A model generated the notes under the pieces. It was not told the origin of the DNA. It was given only the letters and a program-made list of their open reading frames with translations, and ran no database searches. A program made the translations under genes and the position numbers. A stretch of DNA of 64,000 bases, taken from Mycobacterium ostraviense (GTDB taxonomy: Bacteria > Actinomycetota > Actinomycetes > Mycobacteriales > Mycobacteriaceae). Within the stretch, counting starts at the first letter, position 1; each line of letters begins with the position of its first letter. Positions 9,321 through 17,362 of the stretch are shown here, in pieces. The stretch lies in contig NZ_NKRE01000001.1 in assembly GCF_002705925.1 (NCBI RefSeq), positions 5,830,904-5,894,903 on the forward strand, in the 5' to 3' direction.

Positions 9321-9608
9321 TCATCGGCTGTAGTAGTGCTGTTGGCGCCGGCGGCCGCAACTGAACCGGCGCCTGGACGACCCGACGTCGCGGTACCTGA
9401 TCGGTGGACTGCCATCACCTGTGCGGCCACCGCCAGATCCGGACTGGGGCGTTGAATCGTGTTGTGCTCGATCGAGTTTGATTCGTCGCTTGCAGGATTT
9501 ATCCTCCGCAGTGGCAATGGCCAGTTGCCGAGTGCGGGTGCGGTGTTCGTGTGGCACGGCGCCGGGGGTCGTAGACGGCACAGCTGCACGGGTGATCGCA
9601 AACGACAT
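9321..9608 (-). CDS. Leader ORF directly upstream of a PPE gene, 95 codons, no recognised family
   Basis: The ATG at 9608 follows a good ribosome binding site (GGAGAAG, 4-5 bases away) and opens with MSFAITR, which recalls the first residues of PE proteins. The rest is Arg/Ser/Thr-rich and unlike a PE domain. The stop is 15 bases before the PPE start, so translation could be coupled. A homologous leader ORF lies in the same place before the next PPE gene (11706-11909), with matching bases around the start (GGAGAAGTnnGATGT). It occupies the slot held by PE20 in M. tuberculosis. It could be a PE remnant, or only a leader whose translation matters. Confidence 0.4.
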   Translation of the reverse strand: MSFAITRAAVPSTTPGAVPHEHRTRTRQLAIATAEDKSCKRRIKLDRAQHDSTPQSGSGGGRTGDGSPPIRYRDVGSSRRRFSCGRRRQQHYYSR

Positions 9609-9719
9609 CAAACTTCTCCAGGACGAAGGACCCAACCCGGATCGATGGTGTTATTCATGTGCTCTATCGCCACGTCTCCAAATGCGGAGCCGCGCAACTA
9701 GAGAATCAGGCGAACCCGT

Positions 9720-9800
9720 TCAGAAGGTGAAAAAGGCGCCGGGGTCGGATCGGAACGAAATGCTCGTCGGACTCGGATACGGACTATCGCCGGGACTCAT
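9720..9800 (-). CDS. Proline-rich 26-codon upstream ORF in the M-box leader
   Basis: ATG 9800 is preceded by a strong AGGAGG (9811-9816, 10 bases away). The 26 residues contain five prolines, four of them in the first eleven (MSPGDSPYPSP), and end in GAFFTF before TGA. It lies between the M-box and the leader ORF at 9608. Proline-rich leader peptides upstream of magnesium transporter genes (for example mgtL and mgtP of Salmonella) sense translation speed and control transcription into the structural gene. The same role here is inference. The paralogous leader at 11910-12213 has a degraded version without a start codon. Confidence 0.5.
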   Translation of the reverse strand: MSPGDSPYPSPTSISFRSDPGAFFTF

Positions 9801-9888
9801 CTCGCTCTCACCTCCTCAGGGCCAGGGCACACGGGGATGCCAGGCAGATTGCACACGGGGTGAGAGCCCAGGGGAACAACTGAGCGCG

Positions 9889-10058
9889 GCACCCCTCTCG
9901 TCAGAGCTTTGGCACCACACGGCGTATCCGGCTAGCCGAAGCCGGAAGCCACTTGGGCTCAACCCTTAAGCCGGGAAGAGCTGTCCTGACCCTGGGCGTC
10001 TTTCGACGTTCGAGGTCAGTGGCCTGTATCCGTGCAGACGCCTCACCTAGCGAGGTGC
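9889..10058 (-). promoter_or_regulatory. M-box (ykoK) magnesium riboswitch
   Basis: Read on the minus strand from 10058, the sequence carries the M-box conserved blocks in order: CTAGGTGAGGC, ACGGATACAGGCCACTG, AACGTCGAAAGACGCC followed by CAGGGTCA, a variable stem, and GGTGCCAAAGCTCT. The ends can pair (GCACCTCG with CGAGAGGGGTGC), closing the aptamer. M-boxes bind magnesium directly and shut down downstream expression when it is plentiful. M. tuberculosis has M-boxes upstream of PE20 (Rv1806) and Rv1535, and this one sits in the syntenic place. The expression platform is not obvious; the uORF at 9720-9800 lies downstream. Confidence 0.88.
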
Positions 10059-10069
10059 ATGCAAGAGCA

Positions 10070-10098
10070 ATCGTGACACTTGTGGCGATGGGAGTCAA
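10070..10098 (-). promoter_or_regulatory. Sigma-A-like promoter for the M-box transcript
   Basis: On the minus strand, TTGACT (10093-10098) and CACGAT (10070-10075) are separated by 17 bases. Transcription would begin about 7 bases later, just ahead of the M-box 5' stem. The -35 is good and the -10 moderate. The paralogous leader keeps the -35 (TTGACC at 12418-12423) but has ACAGAA in place of the -10. Confidence 0.5.
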
Positions 10099-10433
10099 CC
10101 CAACCCGCCGATAACGGCAATACCCCGCTGGTGAACAAGCGGCAACTATTCGCCGTATCAGGTGGGGGTATGGTAAATCGCGCATATTGCGGTGCCCGGT
10201 CAAGCCGACCGTACCGACGTCTGGTCGCAAACCGCCTGTGCGACACGGTATCCCGGAACACCCTGGGGTGCGCCGGCGATGTCCTGGCGACAGGGCCAGC
10301 GATGATGAGCCGGACCAACTGCCCGGGCCCTGATCCGGATCTCGTTGCGAGACACTGGCACCGGAGCCGCGTGGAACTGCCGGCAGTTGCAGGTGCGTGC
10401 CCGCGAACTTCACCACCAACATCGGCCTCGTCG

Positions 10434-11699
10434 TCAGCCCGCGGCGGGCGGCCGGGACATAATCGTCGGCCTGAACCCGTACCGAGGACCACTGCCGAAG
10501 CTGTGTCCGTAGACACCCGGGGCGGGCATCCCCGGCACGCCAGGTGTACCGGCTGCGGCGTCGGGGACACTGGCGGTGCTGGTCCAGCCACCACCCGGGG
10601 CGGCGGCACCGGCGTGGTTCACCACCTGTGTGGCCGCCGTCCAGCTCTCCGGCACGGACAATCGACCGACCAGCGCCGCCCGATTGAGCCCCGTCACAAC
10701 GCTGCTCACACCTGTCGGCGTCGGCGCCGGCGCCGACGCCGAGGCCAATCCGGGGAAGTTGAAATGGCCGCCGTCGGGTGGCGAGATTGCCGGCAGCCCG
10801 CCGGCCTGCAATGAGTTGAGGTCTGCCATGGCACCCGTGATTGCCGGCGTGATCAGGTCCGGGCTTACATAACCGGCTGACGTGAAGCCGTTGACCAGCG
10901 AGGAGTTGAAGAAGGTCCCGTAGGGGTTGCCGTCGGCGCCGTCCAGGAAATTCAGGATATCGGCGAGTATGTTTCCCAGCACCGGAAGGTCAGCCGCAGA
11001 ATTCACAGCTTCAGCTCCGGACAGGGCCGATGCCGGCGACGCGAGTCCTTGGAGTGCGGACGGCACTGCCGACATCAGTTGCGGCAGCTCCGACTGCGTC
11101 ACAGTAGCCGCCGCGCTGCCGGCGGCTTGAGCGACGGCCGCCGCCTGGCCGGCCTGCCCTGCTGGGTTGGTGGTCTGCGCCGGCTCGCTAAACGGTGTCA
11201 GCGTCGAGGCCGCCGCAGCGCTGGCCGCGTAGCCATACATCGCCGCCGCATCCTGAGCCCACATTTCCCCGTACTCGGCCTCGGTGGCCGCGATCGCCGG
11301 CGTGTTCTGGCCGAATATGTTGGTGGCGACCAGCATCATCAACCGCGCGCGGTTAGCCGCGACCACAGCCGGCGGCACCGTCATCGCAAAGGCGGCCTCG
11401 AATGCACCCGCCGCCGCTGCTGCCTGAGCGGCAGTCTGCTCGGCCTGGACACCGGTGATGCTCACCCATGCCGTATACGGGGTCACTGCAGCCGCCATCG
11501 ATGCCGATGCCGGGCCAAGCCAGCCTTCGCCGGTCAGCTCCGAGATCACCGCATCGTATGAGGCTGCCGTCGAACGCAGTTCGGCTGCCAGCCCATCCCA
11601 GGCCGTCACGGCAGCCAGCATCGGCGCCGAGCCCGGTCCGGAATACATGCGCAGCGAATTGACTTCCGGTGGAAGCGCTCCGAAATCCATCATCTTCAC
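10434..11699 (-). CDS. PPE family protein, SVP subgroup, PPE31-like
   Basis: A 421-residue PPE protein opening MKMMDFGALPPEVNSLRMYSG. An excellent ribosome binding site (AAAGGAGGTGAAG) lies right before the start, so ATG at 11690 (MDFGALPP) is equally possible. The PPE domain includes NIFGQNTPAIAATEAEY; GRLSVPESW and a C-terminal YGFRPTIMSRPPAAG follow. It is the nearest PPE to eccA5 and, with its sister at 8100-9305, matches the PPE31 position of the magnesium cluster. Its own leader carries only a decayed M-box, so it may have escaped magnesium control. Expected ESX-5 substrate. Confidence 0.87.
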   Translation of the reverse strand: MKMMDFGALPPEVNSLRMYSGPGSAPMLAAVTAWDGLAAELRSTAASYDAVISELTGEGWLGPASASMAAAVTPYTAWVSITGVQAEQTAAQAAAAAGAFEAAFAMTVPPAVVAANRARLMMLVATNIFGQNTPAIAATEAEYGEMWAQDAAAMYGYAASAAAASTLTPFSEPAQTTNPAGQAGQAAAVAQAAGSAAATVTQSELPQLMSAVPSALQGLASPASALSGAEAVNSAADLPVLGNILADILNFLDGADGNPYGTFFNSSLVNGFTSAGYVSPDLITPAITGAMADLNSLQAGGLPAISPPDGGHFNFPGLASASAPAPTPTGVSSVVTGLNRAALVGRLSVPESWTAATQVVNHAGAAAPGGGWTSTASVPDAAAGTPGVPGMPAPGVYGHSFGSGPRYGFRPTIMSRPPAAG

Positions 11700-11705
11700 C
11701 TCCTT

Positions 11706-11909
11706 TTATCCGACTAGAGCTTCGGTGGCCGCGTCGGCCACTTCGGTCGTGGTGTGGCAACCAACGATCTTCGGCGCGACGGCCGTTGGCGGCTTCTGAT
11801 CAGCCGCAACTGGTCGTTGGCCGTGGGTGGCGAATCGCGTTGTGGTTACCGCAGTTACGTCGTTGACTGCTTCGTGCAGCGATTCCTGTTGTGTCCTAAG
11901 GAAATACAT
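11706..11909 (-). CDS. Leader ORF with PE-like N-terminus upstream of PPE31-like gene
   Basis: 67 codons from ATG 11909, preceded by AGGAGAAG. The stop lies within the spacer that holds the PPE ribosome binding site. The first 15 or so residues (MYFLRTQQESLHEAV) follow the PE protein start pattern (M-x-F-x-x-T-Q-P-E-x-L), but the rest does not continue as a PE domain and has no YxxxD/E export motif. It may be what is left of a PE20-like partner, or a translated leader. The strong ribosome binding site argues that it is read. Confidence 0.45.
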   Translation of the reverse strand: MYFLRTQQESLHEAVNDVTAVTTTRFATHGQRPVAADQKPPTAVAPKIVGCHTTTEVADAATEALVG

Positions 11910-12213
11910 CGGACTTCTCCTCTTGGAGGTTAGTCCAACCGGGCTACGGAGCCTCGCCGCTGGGGGTGGTGTCGGGCAGTTACCAAGAGCACGTACGTTT
12001 GCTACGTAGCGCGCCTAGGGTACTCGGCGCCAGCCGATTCAGACGGTGGACAAAGCGCCGTTGACCAGATCGGGATGAATCGGTCATGACTTTCATAGAG
12101 CCGCTATTGATCGGGTCCGTTCGGCCCACCTCCTGTCATGATCGGGGCACACGAGGGTGCCGCCGCGGTTGCAAGATCCCGGATGAAGTCACCCTCGTGG
12201 AATTTGCCAGGAG

Positions 12214-12386
12214 CGCCACCCCGGTCGTCCGAGCTTCAGCACCACACAGCGTATCCGGCCGTAGCCGCCGCGGAAGCCAGTTGGGCCTAACCCATAGGGA
12301 CCGGCACCGGGTAAATCTCGAACCCCTTATCGGCGGTGTGGGGCAATGGCCATTCTCCGTGCGGAAACCCAGGCTCACGTGGGCAC
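12214..12386 (-). promoter_or_regulatory. Degenerate copy of the M-box leader
   Basis: The 3' half matches the intact M-box closely on the minus strand (TGGCTTCCG, GGCCGGATACGC, TGTGTGGTGCTGAAGCTC). The 5' half has diverged: ACGTGAGCC replaces AGGTGAGGC, and the invariant magnesium-binding core AACGTC.A.AGACGCC is absent, with CACACCGCCGATAAGGGG in its place. The aptamer is therefore probably non-functional or altered. It is the counterpart of the M-box at 9889-10058 and shows that leader and PPE were duplicated together. Confidence 0.6.
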
Positions 12387-12462
12387 ACCGGCACTTCTGT
12401 GGCACCGCGAGCACTAGGTCAACATCGCCGTTGCACGGTGGGTGACTCAGCGGAAAAGTCTA

Positions 12463-12481
12463 GGTTCTCCAAATGGGAACC
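12463..12481 (-). terminator. Probable intrinsic terminator of the eccD5-eccA5 operon
   Basis: On the minus strand GGTTCCC-ATTT-GGAGAACC can fold into a 7-bp stem with a bulge, followed by TAGACTTTTCC. It lies about 75 bases after the eccA5 stop. Confidence 0.4.
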
Positions 12482-12555
12482 GGTCACGACGGCCGCGCGG
12501 GTGCGCTAAACGCTTGCGTTGGAAGGTTAGCTGTCGACGTAACGCGAGACAGCCG

Positions 12556-14391
12556 CTACGTCGTTGTCTTCTTCTCCGCCACTGCGGCGCTGAGGCCTTC
12601 GGCAAGGTCCTCGCGGGTGAGCTCCTTGAACCGGAGCATCTGGTCCTCGCTGAAATCGGTCAGATCGCTGTTCAGTACGGCATCGAGATCAGCGTCGTCC
12701 AGGCGGAAACTACGGTGATCGCGGGCTTTCTCGACGACGTTGCGCACGAAGCCGGCGTTGCCGAGCATGTCGATGCCCCGGATCAGATCGCCGTCCTCGG
12801 AGTAGGTTTGGTCGTTGTAGAACTTGGTGTACGACGGCAGCAACACCTGGGCGGCTGCGTCGGTGATGACGTCTTCATTCTCCCGGCCCATCAACCGGGT
12901 CAGCGCGATCAACTCTTGCGGGGTGTAGCTGAAGAACTCGATCACGGTCGAAAACCGCCGTCGTAGACCTTGATTCACTTCAAGCATCTTTTCCATTGCC
13001 TTGGCATAGCCGGCGCCGAAGACCACGAGTTCGTCGCGGTGGTTCTCCATGTAAATCAGCAGGGTGTTGATGATCGCGTTGCCGTAGGGGTCGCCCTGGG
13101 AATAACCACGCTCGTGCAGTGTGTGCATTTCATCGAAGAAGACCGCGCCACCCAGCGCACCCTCGAGCATTTCTTCGGTGTTCTTCTCGGCATCGGCCAT
13201 GTACCGGCCCAACAACTTGGTGCGACTGGTCTCCACCACCAGCGGCTTGCGCAATACCGTCAACCCGCAGAGCTGCTTGGTGAATGCCCTTGCCACCGAA
13301 GTCTTTCCAGTACCCGGCGGCCCCAGCAGCAAGGTGTGACGCGATGTCACCGGAACGGGAAGCCCCATCTTGGCCCGCGCCAAGTTCACCTTGGTCGTCG
13401 CTTTGATGAGTTTGATTTCCTTCTTGGCCTTTTCCATGCCGAGCATCGCGTTCAGCTCGGCATCCCCTTCCGCCAAATACTTTGCGGCCATCTCGGCATG
13501 GCGAGCAGCCTCAGTTTGGGCGCGGGTCGGCGCACTATCCGGATCCCACGGATCTTTGCGCGCTTCAATAGTTTCCGGATCGGTTAGTACCAGCCGGAAG
13601 TTCGGATTGTCCAGAGCTTCGCGGGCCGGGGTGAACTTGGGGTCGCGCGAATAGACCCGGCGCAACAGTTCAACGGCTTCCTCCTCGCGGCCCACATGCC
13701 GCAAGCACATGCCCTGCGTGTAGAGCGCGATGTTGGCTGCACCGGGCACCCGGTCCCCCTCGATGGCTTCTTGCGCTCGCCGGAACGCCTCCTCGAAGAC
13801 GCCCAGTGATGCCAGCGCGGTGGTCGCCATCGCCGCGCCGGCGGCCTTCAGTTCCGGGTGACGCCATGGCGTTGCCTCGGGAAACTGGTTGAGCACGTCG
13901 GGCCAGCGTTTGGTGCGGAAGTAGAGCACGCCCCGCACATAGCTGACCAGTTCGGTGTCGAAAGGATGGCGGGGGTCGGTGGCGTCGAGTAGTTCGGCCG
14001 CCTCCTGGTAACGCCTGTTCTCGGCGAGGACCGCAGCGTATGCGCATGCCAGCGAATCAACGCTGGTGACTGCCAGCCGCAGAAACAACCCGTCGGAGAC
14101 CTCGGGACGGAACTGCAGGTCCGTCACGCCGAGACGGCGGGTCTCCCAACCGAATGTCCTGACCGCCGCCCAGGCGCCGGCGAGCACTTCGATGCTCTGG
14201 TCGCCAGCGAGGATTCGGGCCAGCCAGGCATCACACATGCCGGGATCCAGCTTGGTGGCGGTGGTGAACATTTGCGCCGCCACTTGTGGGTTGTGGCTGG
14301 GTTGTAGGCTATTGACCGAGATTCCAGAGGCGAGCAGACCGGCGACCAGGGCGTTGCGGGCATCTTCAGCGGTTGACTGCGGGCGAGTCAT
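12556..14391 (-). CDS. eccA5: ESX-5 AAA+ ATPase EccA5
   Basis: A 611-residue cytosolic AAA+ ATPase of the CbbX/CfxQ type, last gene of the ESX-5 operon. Residues 1-280 form a TPR-like helical domain. The ATPase domain has Walker A GPPGTGKT at 357-364 and Walker B AVFFDE at 416-421. EccA proteins are thought to release PE/PPE and Esx substrates from their EspG chaperone and bring them to the membrane complex. The length is within one residue of the M. tuberculosis protein as remembered. The start ATG overlaps the eccE5 stop (ATGA), so the two are translationally coupled. Confidence 0.97.
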   Translation of the reverse strand: MTRPQSTAEDARNALVAGLLASGISVNSLQPSHNPQVAAQMFTTATKLDPGMCDAWLARILAGDQSIEVLAGAWAAVRTFGWETRRLGVTDLQFRPEVSDGLFLRLAVTSVDSLACAYAAVLAENRRYQEAAELLDATDPRHPFDTELVSYVRGVLYFRTKRWPDVLNQFPEATPWRHPELKAAGAAMATTALASLGVFEEAFRRAQEAIEGDRVPGAANIALYTQGMCLRHVGREEEAVELLRRVYSRDPKFTPAREALDNPNFRLVLTDPETIEARKDPWDPDSAPTRAQTEAARHAEMAAKYLAEGDAELNAMLGMEKAKKEIKLIKATTKVNLARAKMGLPVPVTSRHTLLLGPPGTGKTSVARAFTKQLCGLTVLRKPLVVETSRTKLLGRYMADAEKNTEEMLEGALGGAVFFDEMHTLHERGYSQGDPYGNAIINTLLIYMENHRDELVVFGAGYAKAMEKMLEVNQGLRRRFSTVIEFFSYTPQELIALTRLMGRENEDVITDAAAQVLLPSYTKFYNDQTYSEDGDLIRGIDMLGNAGFVRNVVEKARDHRSFRLDDADLDAVLNSDLTDFSEDQMLRFKELTREDLAEGLSAAVAEKKTTT

Positions 14392-15599
14392 TGCCCTCCG
14401 GACGAGCTTGCTGCGTGCTCCTGTACTTGGTCCACAGGCAGCTCAAGCTCGTCGTAGTCACGCAATTCGCGACTGGGCACGACCAGTCTGGAACGTTTCC
14501 CCGGCACCGGCAGGCTCGCGCGTACGGCGGCCAGCTGGCGGCCGGTGAGGCGGTTGAGCCCCGCCGTGAGCTCCTTGGGCAGACGTGAATCGCTGTGATA
14601 GCGAACCCACGCCGACATCTGCGGCCGACCGGCACGCATCGTCAGCCGTACCGTGATCACCGTGGCGCCCACCTCCGGGGTGTCCGGCAACCACAGGTGG
14701 TCCAACGTCTCGGAAGTGATGTCCGACGGCGTCACCCAGAAACTGGTGACGAACCCATTGAAATGCTTGAGGCGACGCCAACCCGGCCGGCGCCAGGTCG
14801 GCTCCAAATCTGCCAAGACCGCGCTGTCGACCTCGGCCAACTCATCAGCGGTCAGCGGCCGCGCCGCGCAGGTTTGACCGTCCAGATCCTGAACCAACCG
14901 CTCAGTGGCCGCCACCAACGTAGAGGCCAACGAATCGCGGGAGGCGACCGCGGCCACGTTGCGCTGCGGATCCATCCGCAACACCAACCAGGTACGGCGC
15001 CGGTTGGCGGTGGGCTTGTCCCCCACCACTCCCCACTCCTCAGGACCCCACTCGTCCAATGAAGCCGACGCTTTGGCGGCCTCGGCGCCGCCGCGCACTT
15101 CCACCGATACGATGTCAATGCCATCGAGTTGGATGTCGAACTGTCGTAAGTTTTCAGCAACCGCGCCCACCGGCAACACCGCCGACTGCGAGGTCCGATG
15201 ACGATGTCGGCCCGGCTGGTCGCCCTCACCACCGTCGACCTCGATCACTGTGAGCAACTGGCCCTGATATTCACGCACTCCGACGGTGTCACGTCCGAAG
15301 TGGCGCTGGTGATCGATGGCCGGCGTACACCCCGCGCCCAGTGCCGTACCCGGATCGGCAGACCGATCCCACAGCCAGGTGGCGATACCCGAGGTCACGG
15401 TGATCCCGTGATAGGTGACGATCGACAACAGTGTCAGCACCACCGCAAGGCCTACCCCGACCCACCATGCGACGCGGTACTGGCCCTGCCACGAGTCTGG
15501 GCAGTGGCTGGCGACCACGAGTATGACCACGTCCGCCAAGAACACCGTCGTCAACCGCGGCCACGACAAAGCCAACCCAAACCTATGCTGAGCCTTCAT
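14388..15599 (-). CDS. eccE5: ESX-5 membrane component EccE5
   Basis: A 403-residue protein with two N-terminal membrane segments (TTVFLADVVILVVAS and WWVGVGLAVVLTLLSIV) and a cytosolic domain. EccE sits at the edge of the EccB-C-D-E inner-membrane complex. ATG 15599 (MKAQHRFGLALSWPR) is chosen over upstream in-frame codons because it overlaps the mycP5 stop as ATGA and matches the start of EccE5 in relatives. Confidence 0.95.
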   Translation of the reverse strand: MKAQHRFGLALSWPRLTTVFLADVVILVVASHCPDSWQGQYRVAWWVGVGLAVVLTLLSIVTYHGITVTSGIATWLWDRSADPGTALGAGCTPAIDHQRHFGRDTVGVREYQGQLLTVIEVDGGEGDQPGRHRHRTSQSAVLPVGAVAENLRQFDIQLDGIDIVSVEVRGGAEAAKASASLDEWGPEEWGVVGDKPTANRRRTWLVLRMDPQRNVAAVASRDSLASTLVAATERLVQDLDGQTCAARPLTADELAEVDSAVLADLEPTWRRPGWRRLKHFNGFVTSFWVTPSDITSETLDHLWLPDTPEVGATVITVRLTMRAGRPQMSAWVRYHSDSRLPKELTAGLNRLTGRQLAAVRASLPVPGKRSRLVVPSRELRDYDELELPVDQVQEHAASSSGGQ

Positions 15600-17362
15600 C
15601 GCTGCTTCCGTGATCGTCGCATCAACGTTGCTGTACCGAACACCGCACCGCCTATCAATAGTGCCCCGGTCAATCCCCCGGCAGCCACCCAAACCGGGAC
15701 CATATTGCGTTCGGTGGGTGGTTTCGGCAGCGCCAGCGGCGCTGACAGTTGCTTCGGCGGCTGGACCGGCCCTTCTGGCACATCCCAGGTCAGGGCTGCC
15801 ACCGGGTCCACCACACCGTAGCCGACTTGGTTGTCCACGCCGCGAGCGGGCGGCCGGGCGGTGTGAATCAATCGGTTCTTGACCTGGTAGGCCGACAATT
15901 CGGGGTACTTCGCCCGGACCAGGGCCACTACCCCGGACACGATCGCGGCGGAGAAACTGGTGCCGGCCGGAACCAGCAACGTGTTGTCCGGGCCGTCAAT
16001 CGCGTTGATCAAGCCGTCGTCTCGAGGCGAAAGGCCGACGACGTCGGTCCCCGGTGCGGCAATAGACACCCACGGCCCGGCAATGCTCATTTGACTCATC
16101 GGCTGACCATTGGCGTCGACTGCGCCGACCGTCAGGACGTAGTCGCTGAACCACGACGGGGTCACCACCGTGGTGACCGCGTTCCAGTCACGGGGATCGC
16201 TGGGCTGCAACGGATCGAAAACCGGGTTCTGTTTGCAATCCTTCTTGCTGCTGTCGCCGGCCGCGGCCACGATGACCGCGTTCTTGTCGACCGCCGCGTA
16301 GTGGACCGCCGCCCCCAACACCCGTTGATCGATCACATTGCGGGCGCTCATGCATGTCACGTCGGAGATGTTGATCACCGAAGCACCCATGTTGGCAGCA
16401 TGCACGATCGCTCGCGCCATGGTCTGGACATTGTCGATCTTTTGCGACGTCTGCGGATCTTCATCGCCGGTGTACGGGTCTTTGAGACCGAAGGCCTGAC
16501 TCGATTGGCGGATGGAAATCAGTTCGACATCCGGGGCGATTCCGCTGAACGCGTCGGGCGGCGGCGCTGGTGAGGGCGGCGGGTCGAGCGGATGCGGACC
16601 GCTCGGATTGTCGATGCCGATTACCCGCCGGCCACCGGAGTAGCTGGGTATCGTCACCGTTCCACCACCGTGGGTGCCGGCCGGAGCCTGACCCGGGGCC
16701 GCCGGAGGCACCGGGCCCGGCGCCGGGGCGGCGCCCGGGGCCCCCTCCTCAGACGGTGGAGCCGGAACCACGGTGATCGTCTGGGTCTGCGGCGGGACCG
16801 GTGACAGCGTCACGGTCTGCGGTGGTGGCGGCTTCTCCGTGGTGGGGATGGTGACGGGCCGGCGCGGAACCGCCGGAGGCGGCGCCGCCCCATTGGCCGG
16901 AGCCGCGCCGATCATCGACGCCACGATGGTTCCGTGAGCATCGCAGTCCGACAAGCCGTCACCGCCGGCCATCACATAGTCGCCGCCGGGAATCAGGCGC
17001 GGAAACCTGGGGTGCGGCGTCACGCCGGTGTCGATGACGGCGACTTTCACGCCCTCGCCCCGGCCGAACTGCCATGCCTCGGTGAGGTTCAGCATCTCCA
17101 TGTACTTGGGCGGCAACCGAAAGTCGGTGCCGGGTAACGTTCCGACTTCGGTGCAGTAGGAGTTCTGCTTCATCGGGGCGACGGGTCCGGGCGGACCATC
17201 AGGTGGCAACGCTGCCGGGTCGATCGTCGGGGGCGAAATCGCGTGCGCCGGCGGCAAACCGGCTAGCGCACCCGAGGCAAGCAGAATCGCGGCGACGGCC
17301 GCGGCTGGGCCGCGACCACGCCGCAACCTGTCGTTACCGGTACCGAATCGCTGCATAGACAT
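15596..17362 (-). CDS. mycP5: ESX-5 mycosin serine protease MycP5
   Basis: A 588-residue membrane-anchored subtilisin. It has a signal peptide (residues 1 to about 41, ending AHA), a catalytic triad of Asp111 (VAVIDTGV), His143 (DAHGT) and Ser469 (AGTSFSAA), a Pro/Gly/Thr-rich insertion loop around 155-270, and a C-terminal membrane helix near 555-580 followed by RRSRKQR. MycP5 caps the ESX-5 complex on the periplasmic side and is needed for complex stability. The start (ATG 17362 or ATG 17356) lies inside the end of eccD5. All catalytic residues are intact. Confidence 0.97.
   Translation of the reverse strand: MSMQRFGTGNDRLRRGRGPAAAVAAILLASGALAGLPPAHAISPPTIDPAALPPDGPPGPVAPMKQNSYCTEVGTLPGTDFRLPPKYMEMLNLTEAWQFGRGEGVKVAVIDTGVTPHPRFPRLIPGGDYVMAGGDGLSDCDAHGTIVASMIGAAPANGAAPPPAVPRRPVTIPTTEKPPPPQTVTLSPVPPQTQTITVVPAPPSEEGAPGAAPAPGPVPPAAPGQAPAGTHGGGTVTIPSYSGGRRVIGIDNPSGPHPLDPPPSPAPPPDAFSGIAPDVELISIRQSSQAFGLKDPYTGDEDPQTSQKIDNVQTMARAIVHAANMGASVINISDVTCMSARNVIDQRVLGAAVHYAAVDKNAVIVAAAGDSSKKDCKQNPVFDPLQPSDPRDWNAVTTVVTPSWFSDYVLTVGAVDANGQPMSQMSIAGPWVSIAAPGTDVVGLSPRDDGLINAIDGPDNTLLVPAGTSFSAAIVSGVVALVRAKYPELSAYQVKNRLIHTARPPARGVDNQVGYGVVDPVAALTWDVPEGPVQPPKQLSAPLALPKPPTERNMVPVWVAAGGLTGALLIGGAVFGTATLMRRSRKQR

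Larger units (their letters stand above)
11910..12555 (-). other. Non-coding leader region of PPE31-like gene
   Basis: About 650 bases between the leader ORF and the eccA5 stop. It contains a region homologous to the M-box leader at 9889-10058 (listed separately as a degenerate copy), a homologue of the proline-rich uORF that has lost its start codon (ending near 12040), and the probable eccA5 terminator. No protein-coding gene is convincing. Confidence 0.5.

Noticed and set aside
12310..12360. A CTCGAACCCC stretch looking like a tRNA T-loop
   Set aside because: No acceptor, D or anticodon stems could be built around it; it belongs to the degenerate M-box leader.
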